DNA of 11,865 nucleotides from an uncultured Collinsella sp. (GTDB lineage Bacteria > Actinomycetota > Coriobacteriia > Coriobacteriales > Coriobacteriaceae), in contig CABUWD010000065.1 in the NCBI GenBank assembly GCA_902495155.1, positions 1-11,865 of the forward strand. The letters run 5' to 3'. Position numbers and translations under genes: made by a program. Below are positions 6,468-11,865 of the stretch, piece by piece. The notes under the pieces were generated by a model. That model was not told where the DNA came from, searched no databases, and worked only from the letters and a program-made list of their open reading frames with translations. Numbering within the stretch: position 1 is the first letter of the stretch; the number at the start of each line of letters is the position of its first letter.

Positions 6468-6497
6468 AAATACCCTCGTTCCCGAGGGTATTTTTTT
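6468..6497 (+). terminator. Intrinsic terminator of dnaN-recF-dciA
   Basis: A perfect 11-bp stem AAATACCCTCG / CGAGGGTATTT with a TTCC loop runs into seven T residues (6491-6497). It sits 26 nt after the dciA stop and separates this operon from gyrB. Confidence 0.95.
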
Positions 6498-6521
6498 ACG
6501 ATAAACTAGTAAGGCTATACA
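6493..6521 (+). promoter_or_regulatory. Possible gyrB promoter
   Basis: Only about 49 nt separate the terminator T-run from the gyrB start, so a promoter must lie here unless readthrough supplies gyrB. The best -10 is TATACA (6516-6521). Upstream, TTTTTA at 6493-6498 gives a 17-nt spacer but overlaps the terminator T-run and is a poor -35. The call rests mostly on position. Confidence 0.3.
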
Positions 6522-6546
6522 CATTTTCTTAACTGAAGGAGGACGT

Positions 6547-8577
6547 GTGGCAAACGAAAACGATTACGATGGCGGCGAGATTAAGATTCTCGAAGGTCTC
6601 GAGGCCGTTCGTAAGCGCCCGGGCATGTACATTGGCTCGACGAGCGCCAGCGGTCTTCATCACCTGGTGTGGGAGATCGTTGACAACTCCGTCGACGAGG
6701 CCATGGCCGGTTTCTGCACCGAGATTCAGGTGACGGTCCACGCCGACAACTCCATCACGGTCGTCGACAACGGGCGCGGCATCCCCGTCGACGAGCATCC
6801 TATCAAAAAGATCCCGACGCTCGAGGTCGTCATGACGATCCTGCACGCCGGCGGTAAGTTCGATAACTCGGCCTACAAGGTCTCGGGCGGCCTGCACGGC
6901 GTGGGCATCTCCGTCGTCAACGCGCTGTCCAAGCGTGTAGTCGTACAGGTATGCCGCGATGGCAATATCTACGAGATGGAGTTTTCGCGCGGCAAGACCG
7001 TCAAGAAGATGGAGGTCGTGGGCACTTCGGAGACGACGGGCACCACTGTCAGCTTCTGGCCCGACGACGAGATCTTCGAGACCTGCATCTACGATTTCGA
7101 CACGCTGCACAACCGTCTGCAGGAGACGGCATTCCTCAACAAGAACCTCAAGATTGTGCTGACCGACGAGCGCGAGGCGACTCCCCACGTGGAGGAGTTC
7201 TGCTATGCCGGCGGCATCATCGACTTCGTCAAGTTCCTCAACGAGGGCAAGGATGTCCCCGAGGCCTTTAAGGAGCCCATCTATATTGAGGGCAAATCGG
7301 ATCCGGATGCGCCCGTGACCAAGATGGGCGAGGTCGAGGTGTCCCTGCAGTGGAATAGCGGCTACGGCGAGAACGTCATGTCGTTTGCCAACGACATCTA
7401 CACCCCCGAGGGCGGCATGCACCTCGAGGGCTTCCGTACCGCACTCACCCGCGTGATTAACGATTACGCTCGCAAGCAGAACCTGCTCAAGGAAAAAGAC
7501 GCCAACCTGACCGGCGATGATGTGCGCGAGGGCCTATCGGCCGTTATCTCGGTCAAACTGCCCGATCCGCAGTTTGAGGGCCAGACCAAGGCCAAGCTCG
7601 GCAGCTCCTATATGCGCGCGCTGACGCTCAAGATTGTGACCGACGGCCTTGCCGATTACCTCGAGGAGCACCCCAAGCCCGCTCGTGAGATCGTCAAGAA
7701 GGCCCAGCAGGCCTGCAAGGCGCGCAACGCCGCCCGCAAGGCGCGCGAGGCGACCCGCCGCAAGAGCCTGCTCGAGACGGCGTCGCTGCCCGGCAAGCTC
7801 GCCGACTGTTCGGTGCGCGACGCCGAGTTGACTGAGCTCTTTATCGTAGAGGGCGACTCGGCAGGCGGCTCGGCCAAGGACGGCCGTCGCCGAGACATCC
7901 AGGCGATCCTGCCCCTGCGCGGCAAGATTTTGAACGTCGAGCGCGTGGGCGATCATCGTGCGTTTTCGAGCGACACCATCCAGTCACTCATCACTGCGAT
8001 CGGCTGCGGCGTCACGACGAGCGCCGGTGACGGCGGCGACTTTGATATCACCAAGGCCCGCTACCACAAGATCATCATCATGACCGATGCAGACGTCGAC
8101 GGCGCGCACATCCGCATCCTGCTGCTGACGTTCTTCTACAAGTACATGCGCCCGCTGATTGACGCCGGCTACGTGTACGTCGCGTGCCCGCCCATCTTTG
8201 GCATCAAGGTTCGCAACAAGATTCACTACGTGTATCCCAACGGCCGCCAGCCCGAAGACGAGATCCTGCGCGACACCATCCAGAGCCTGGGCCTGAACCC
8301 CGACGACAACGACGAGGACGGCAAGGCCAAGGACGGCAAGATCACTAAGAAGCGCAAGGGTTACACCGTCCAGCGCTACAAGGGCCTGGGCGAGATGGAC
8401 CCCAAGCAGCTTGCCTCGACGACGATGGATCCCAAGACCCGCATCCTGCAGCGCGTGTCGATCGAGGACGCTGTGGTGGCGGACCGCGCCGTGCGCGAAC
8501 TGATGGGTTCCGAGGTCGGCTATCGCCGCGAGTACATCGAGAAGCACGCACATGACGCACGATTCTTAGACGCCTAG
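6547..8577 (+). CDS. gyrB: DNA gyrase subunit B
   Basis: ATPase subunit of the type IIA topoisomerase that introduces negative supercoils. The GTG start sits 4 nt after AGGAGG (6537-6542). The 676 residues comprise a GHKL ATPase (E43 and N47 in WEIVDNSVDEA, D74 in VVDNGRGIP, GLHGVGISVVNALS), a transducer domain, and a TOPRIM domain with EGDSAGGSA (E435) and the metal-binding MTDADVDGAHIR (D514, D516), ending with QRYKGLGEMDPKQL. It is somewhat longer than the roughly 640 residues of B. subtilis GyrB, partly from a charged insert before QRYKGLGEM (NPDDNDEDGKAKDGKITKK). LASTTMDP stands where many GyrBs have LWETTMDP. Pairing with a downstream gyrA carrying a GyrA box supports gyrase over topoisomerase IV. 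Confidence 0.96.
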   Translation: MANENDYDGGEIKILEGLEAVRKRPGMYIGSTSASGLHHLVWEIVDNSVDEAMAGFCTEIQVTVHADNSITVVDNGRGIPVDEHPIKKIPTLEVVMTILHAGGKFDNSAYKVSGGLHGVGISVVNALSKRVVVQVCRDGNIYEMEFSRGKTVKKMEVVGTSETTGTTVSFWPDDEIFETCIYDFDTLHNRLQETAFLNKNLKIVLTDEREATPHVEEFCYAGGIIDFVKFLNEGKDVPEAFKEPIYIEGKSDPDAPVTKMGEVEVSLQWNSGYGENVMSFANDIYTPEGGMHLEGFRTALTRVINDYARKQNLLKEKDANLTGDDVREGLSAVISVKLPDPQFEGQTKAKLGSSYMRALTLKIVTDGLADYLEEHPKPAREIVKKAQQACKARNAARKAREATRRKSLLETASLPGKLADCSVRDAELTELFIVEGDSAGGSAKDGRRRDIQAILPLRGKILNVERVGDHRAFSSDTIQSLITAIGCGVTTSAGDGGDFDITKARYHKIIIMTDADVDGAHIRILLLTFFYKYMRPLIDAGYVYVACPPIFGIKVRNKIHYVYPNGRQPEDEILRDTIQSLGLNPDDNDEDGKAKDGKITKKRKGYTVQRYKGLGEMDPKQLASTTMDPKTRILQRVSIEDAVVADRAVRELMGSEVGYRREYIEKHAHDARFLDA

Positions 8578-8578
8578 C

Positions 8579-8672
8579 TTTCCCAGGCACCCCATCTTGC
8601 CCTTCAGGATTTCGGGCGCCGCACGCAAGGCGTGCGCCCTCATCCTTCAGGGCAACCTGGGGCACCTGGAAA
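8579..8672 (+). repeat. Long interrupted hairpin between gyrB and gyrA
   Basis: Starting 2 nt after the gyrB stop, nearly 90 nt fold back on themselves. From the outside in: CCAGG (8583-8587)/CCTGG (8665-8669), CCCCA/TGGGG, TTGCCCT/AGGGCAA, AGGAT/ATCCT, GGGCGC (8614-8619)/GCGCCC (8634-8639), ACGC/GCGT, with an AAG loop. That is about 32 base pairs, broken by small, mostly 2x2, internal loops; TTT/AAA can add three pairs outside. No T-run follows, so it is not a standard terminator. The rest of the spacer (8673-8755) holds a second imperfect hairpin (8682-8706), an isolated AGGAGG (8677-8682) and the gyrA Shine-Dalgarno (8746-8751). It may be a processing or stability element, or a dispersed palindromic repeat. 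Confidence 0.75.
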
Positions 8673-8755
8673 ACCTAGGAGGGTTATCCGGTGTTCCCGG
8701 TAATCCGTCTCCGTGGTGGGGAACTAATGGACCACGCAAACCATGAGGAGGTAAC

Positions 8756-11494
8756 GTGGCAGACGATATCATCAATAACGAGGGTATGGACGAGGCCGGC
8801 GACGCTGGCATGCCCGACGATCTGAAGCGCCTGCTTGCCCGTGCTGAGCAGGGCGAGGACGGCGACCCGGACGCCTATAACCCCGATGCCGATGATGATG
8901 AGGAAGAAGACGACGGTGAGCTCGAGGAGAGCTTTGGCGAAGTCGACCGTGGTGCCTCGGCCGGCGAGGATATCAACGGCGGCCAGCTCCAGATTTCGGA
9001 GTTCGGCCGTGAGATGAAGCAGTCGTTCATCGAGTACTCGATGTCGGTCATCACGGCGCGCGCCCTGCCGGACGTGCGCGATGGCTTAAAGCCGGTGCAC
9101 CGTCGCATCCTGTACGCAATGAACGAGAGCGGCATCTACCCCAACCGTCCGCACAAGAAGTCGGCCTGGACGGTCGGCGAAGTTATCGGTAAGTACCATC
9201 CGCACGGCGACTCCGCGGTCTATGAGGCCATGGTCCGCCTAGCACAGTGGTTCTCCATGCGCACGCCGCTCATCGATGGCCACGGCAACTTCGGCAATAT
9301 CGACGGCGACGGCGCCGCCGCCATGCGTTACACCGAGAGCCGCCTGGCAAAGCCCGCCATGGAGCTCCTGCGTGACCTGCAGAAGGACACCGTCGACTGG
9401 CAGCCCAACTACGACGAGTCACTCGCCGAGCCCCAGGCACTGCCCGCGCGTTTCCCCAACCTGCTGGTCAACGGCAGCCAGGGCATCGCCGTCGGCATGG
9501 CCACCAACATCGCCCCGCACAACCTCACCGAGGCAATCGAGGCCACGTGCTACCTGATCGACAACCCCGACGCCACCGTCGACGAGCTCATGCAGATCAT
9601 GCCCGGTCCGGACTTCCCCACCGGTGCCATCATCATGGGCAGTGCCGGCATTAAGCAGAGCTACGAGACCGGCCGCGGCTCCATCACCGTGCGCGCCAAG
9701 GCTCATGTGGAGTCCACCAAGACCGGCCGTAGCCGCCTGGTCTTTACCGAGATTCCCTACATGGTCAACAAGGGCACCCTGCAGGAGAAGATCGCCCAGC
9801 TCGTCAACGACAAGCGTATCGAGGGTATCTCGGATATGCGTGATGAGTCCAACCAGAAGGGTATCCGTCTGGTCATCGAACTCAAGAAGGGCGTCATCCC
9901 GCAGGTCGTGCTCAACAACCTGTACAAGTACACCTCGCTGCAGACGACCTTTGGTGCCAACAACCTGGCGCTTGTCAACGGCGTTCCCAAATGCCTGAGC
10001 CTGCGCGAGATGCTGCAGCACTACATCGACCACCAGGTCGACGTCGTCACCCGCCGCACCCGCTTCGACCTCAAGAAGGCCCAGGCGCGTGCCCATATCC
10101 TCGAGGGCTACCTGATGGCTCTCGACCATATCGACGAGGTCATCAGCATCATTCGCTCCTCGCAGACCGATTCCGAGGCCAGCAGTCGCCTGATCGAGCG
10201 CTTTGGCTTTACGCCCGAGCAGACCACGGCCATCCTCGAGATGAAGCTGCGCCGCCTGACCGGCCTGGAGCGCGACAAGATTCAGGAAGAGCTGGACGGC
10301 TTGCGCCGCGCCATCGCCTACTACGAGGACCTCTTGGCGCACGAGGAGAAAATCCTGGGCGTCATCAAGGAGGAGATGCGCGAGATTTCCAAGAAGTTCG
10401 GCGACAAGCGCCGCACCGAGATCAGCCATGTCGAGAAGGATCTGGACGTCGAAGATCTGATTGCCGACGAGGACATGGTCGTGACCATCACCCACACCGG
10501 CTACGTTAAGCGCATCCCGGTGGCTGCCTATCGCGCCCAAAAGCGCGGCGGCAAGGGCGTGTCGGGCGTCAACCTCAAAGAGGACGACGTTATCGACGAG
10601 ATGTTTATCGCATCCACGCACGAGTACGTGCTGTTCTTCTCGAGCAAGGGCAAGGTCTATCGCCTGAAGGTGCACGAACTGCCGGTGGGTACGCGCCAGG
10701 CGCGCGGCACCGCGATCGTCAACCTGCTGCCTTTCGAGGAGGGCGAGAAGATCGCGAGCGTCATCAGCTGCCGCGAGTTCCCCGCCGACGAGTACCTGAT
10801 GTTTGCCACCAAGAGTGGCATGGTCAAGAAGACCGTCATGAGCGCCTACGACCGTAGCCGCCGCGACGGCCTAATCGCCATCAACTTGAGGGACGACGAC
10901 GCGCTGCTCGCTGTACGTCGCGTGCGCGAGGGTGACAAGATCATCATGGCAACCACCGCGGGCAAGGCGATTATGTTCCCCGAGGACCAGGTGCGCGCCA
11001 CCGGTCGCGATACCAGCGGCGTCCGTGGCATTAGCATGAAGGAAGGCGTGAGCGTTCTTGGTATGGAGATTACCAACGGTAACGGCGACCTGTTCGTCAT
11101 TACCGAGCGCGGCTACGGCAAACGCACACCGGTCTCGGATTACCCGGAGCAGAACCGCGGCGGTCAGGGTGTCTACACCATCCAGATGACCGAGCGTAAG
11201 GGCAACCTCGCAGCCATGAAGACGGTGGGCCCGCAGCATGAGCTGTTCATCGTGACGGAGGGCGCGACGGTCATTCGCGTCAAGACCGACGAGATCAGCC
11301 AAACCGGTCGTGCCACCCAGGGCGTCAAGATGATGACCGTCGACGATAACGACCGCATCTGCGCCGTAGCCCGCATGACGGCCGCCAAAGAGAAGCCCGA
11401 AGGCGAAGGTGCCGAGGCCGCGGCCGACGCCGAAGAGGCCCCAGTCGACCTAGGCGACGGCAACGACATGCCAGAAGATTTCCTAGACGAGTAA
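8756..11494 (+). CDS. gyrA: DNA gyrase subunit A
   Basis: Breakage-reunion subunit of gyrase. The GTG start sits 4 nt after AGGAGG, the same arrangement as gyrB. It has 912 residues, about 70 more at the N-terminus than E. coli GyrA: this extension is strongly acidic (DDDEEEDD), and the conserved core begins near QSFIEYSMSVITARALPDVR. The catalytic Tyr is Y192 in MRYTESRL (E. coli Y122). The quinolone region reads HPHGDSAVYE, with Ser153 and Glu157 matching E. coli S83 and D87, so no common resistance change is seen at those two sites. The GyrA box QKRGGKG (595-601) in the C-terminal beta-pinwheel identifies gyrase over ParC. The tail is acidic (about 876-912). It is probably co-transcribed with gyrB, but the 178-bp spacer could hold a promoter. 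Confidence 0.97.
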   Translation: MADDIINNEGMDEAGDAGMPDDLKRLLARAEQGEDGDPDAYNPDADDDEEEDDGELEESFGEVDRGASAGEDINGGQLQISEFGREMKQSFIEYSMSVITARALPDVRDGLKPVHRRILYAMNESGIYPNRPHKKSAWTVGEVIGKYHPHGDSAVYEAMVRLAQWFSMRTPLIDGHGNFGNIDGDGAAAMRYTESRLAKPAMELLRDLQKDTVDWQPNYDESLAEPQALPARFPNLLVNGSQGIAVGMATNIAPHNLTEAIEATCYLIDNPDATVDELMQIMPGPDFPTGAIIMGSAGIKQSYETGRGSITVRAKAHVESTKTGRSRLVFTEIPYMVNKGTLQEKIAQLVNDKRIEGISDMRDESNQKGIRLVIELKKGVIPQVVLNNLYKYTSLQTTFGANNLALVNGVPKCLSLREMLQHYIDHQVDVVTRRTRFDLKKAQARAHILEGYLMALDHIDEVISIIRSSQTDSEASSRLIERFGFTPEQTTAILEMKLRRLTGLERDKIQEELDGLRRAIAYYEDLLAHEEKILGVIKEEMREISKKFGDKRRTEISHVEKDLDVEDLIADEDMVVTITHTGYVKRIPVAAYRAQKRGGKGVSGVNLKEDDVIDEMFIASTHEYVLFFSSKGKVYRLKVHELPVGTRQARGTAIVNLLPFEEGEKIASVISCREFPADEYLMFATKSGMVKKTVMSAYDRSRRDGLIAINLRDDDALLAVRRVREGDKIIMATTAGKAIMFPEDQVRATGRDTSGVRGISMKEGVSVLGMEITNGNGDLFVITERGYGKRTPVSDYPEQNRGGQGVYTIQMTERKGNLAAMKTVGPQHELFIVTEGATVIRVKTDEISQTGRATQGVKMMTVDDNDRICAVARMTAAKEKPEGEGAEAAADAEEAPVDLGDGNDMPEDFLDE

Positions 11495-11534
11495 GAGGAA
11501 CTAGCTGGTAGAAAATATCAGACCCCATATATCG

Positions 11535-11567
11535 GCGGTCGGCGCACTGCGCGCCGACCGCTTTTTT
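11535..11567 (+). terminator. Intrinsic terminator of gyrA
   Basis: A perfect 11-bp stem GCGGTCGGCGC / GCGCCGACCGC with the loop ACTGC is followed by six T residues (11562-11567), 40 nt after the gyrA stop. Confidence 0.95.
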
Positions 11568-11570
11568 GAC

Positions 11571-11730
11571 AACCTTGGACCCCGTGCCCGCCGAGTGGGC
11601 GAGATGGGTTAGGTTTGTCGCGAGTTCCGCACGCAAAGAAGGCCACTTAATGTGGCCTTCGTCTTGCGCAGGACTGCCCGAGCAGCAAACCTAACCCATC
11701 TCACCCGCTCGGCGGGCACCCTCCAAAGTT
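11571..11730. repeat. Foldback element with 34-bp inverted arms before tRNA-Ile
   Basis: Arms at 11584-11617 and 11686-11719 are inverted copies over 34 bp with two mismatches (left arm begins GTGCCCGCC and ends GGTTAGGTTTG). Outside them AACCTTGGA (11571-11579) faces TCCAAAGTT (11722-11730) with one mismatch. Further out, CTTTTTTGA (11561-11569) mirrors TCAAAAAAG (11733-11741), so the symmetry may span 181 bp and take in the T-run of the gyrA terminator. The centre holds its own hairpin: GAAGGCCAC (11638-11646)/GTGGCCTTC (11652-11660) flanked by CGCAA/TTGCG. No open frame of note lies within. A MITE-like or dispersed palindromic element is possible, as is a structured RNA. Confidence 0.8.
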
Positions 11731-11744
11731 TTTCAAAAAAGTTG

Positions 11745-11774
11745 TTGACGCGCGCGTAACGACTCGTCTAATAT
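11745..11774 (+). promoter_or_regulatory. Promoter of tRNA-Ile
   Basis: -35 TTGACG (11745-11750), an 18-nt spacer and -10 TAATAT (11769-11774) place the transcript start near 11781, a few bases before the tRNA. An A/T tract TTTTTCAAAAAAG (11729-11741) just upstream resembles an UP element, common at stable-RNA promoters. The -35 is strong and the -10 is moderate. Confidence 0.7.
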
Positions 11775-11788
11775 ATCCCTTGCGCGAT

Positions 11789-11865
11789 GGACCTGTAGCT
11801 CAGTTGGTTAGAGCGTCCGGCTGATAACCGGGAGGTCACAAGTTCGAATCTTGTCAGGTCCACCA
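11789..11865 (+). tRNA. tRNA-Ile (anticodon GAT)
   Basis: A complete 77-nt cloverleaf. Acceptor GGACCTG (11789-11795) pairs with CAGGTCC (11855-11861), followed by discriminator A and an encoded CCA. The D-loop reads AGCTCAGTTGGTTAGAGC, the anticodon stem-loop is TCCGG-CTGATAA-CCGGG with GAT at positions 34-36, and the T-loop is TTCGAAT. It reads Ile AUC/AUU codons. tRNA-Ile followed by tRNA-Ala after gyrA is common in actinobacteria; the next gene lies outside the window. Confidence 0.98.

Noticed and set aside
8682..8706. Second hairpin in the gyrB-gyrA spacer as a terminator
   Set aside because: Short bulged stem with no T-run after it; kept only as a note.
9212..9226. Fluoroquinolone-resistance change in GyrA
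   Set aside because: Ser153 and Glu157 keep the susceptible-type residues (Ser and an acidic residue) at the two main positions.
9419..10675. A 418-codon minus-strand open frame opposite gyrA
   Set aside because: Antisense shadow of a highly conserved gene; no Shine-Dalgarno or domain seen.
11584..11719. Inverted arms as CRISPR repeats or a tRNA attachment site
   Set aside because: There are only two copies, in inverted orientation, without spacers, and no sequence duplicates the tRNA 3' end.

Overview
This window is the replication-origin neighbourhood of a high-GC, Gram-positive-type chromosome. The DnaA, DciA (DUF721), GyrB and GyrA sequences, the recF-DUF721-gyrB-gyrA-tRNA-Ile order, and an ATPase/winged-helix gene just before dnaA point to a Coriobacteriia actinobacterium. 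Collinsella or a close relative is my best guess; this comes from general resemblance, not a database match. All recognised genes lie on the plus strand and read away from the origin. GTG start codons are common (dnaA, dciA, gyrB, gyrA).

Layout: (1) 1-340 has no gene on the plus strand. It holds a strong minus-strand promoter and Shine-Dalgarno that read off the left edge (probably towards rpmH, the usual divergent neighbour), then a cluster of non-standard DnaA-box-like sites (TTTTCAACA / TTATCAACA). (2) 341-1693 encodes an unusual three-part protein: a GHKL-type ATPase, a Gln/Tyr/Pro/Met-rich linker and a winged helix. (3) 1709-3433 is dnaA, carrying a near-perfect parS site inside its linker-coding part. 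(4) 3434-3671 is the dnaA-dnaN gap: box-like sites, a run of DnaA-trio-like triplets and an AT-rich tract, the probable unwinding site of oriC. (5) 3672-6441 is a tight dnaN-recF-dciA operon closed by a perfect intrinsic terminator. (6) 6547-11494 is gyrB and gyrA, separated by a 178-bp spacer that contains a very long, regularly interrupted hairpin. (7) 11535-11865 is the gyrA terminator, a foldback (inverted-repeat) element of about 160-180 bp, a tRNA promoter and tRNA-Ile(GAT), whose CCA ends the window.

How it works together: DnaA opens the origin, DciA is the probable helicase loader, DnaN is the sliding clamp, RecF serves gap repair, and gyrase removes the supercoils made by the forks. 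The most interesting signal is an apparently lineage-specific initiation system. The DnaA-box motif is altered (TTWTCAACA in place of TTATCCACA), and the DnaA recognition helix carries RNHST where the usual sequence is RDHTT. The origin is split in two parts about 3.2 kb apart that share a 20-bp element. The extra ATPase/winged-helix gene lies between these parts and itself contains two box-like sites.
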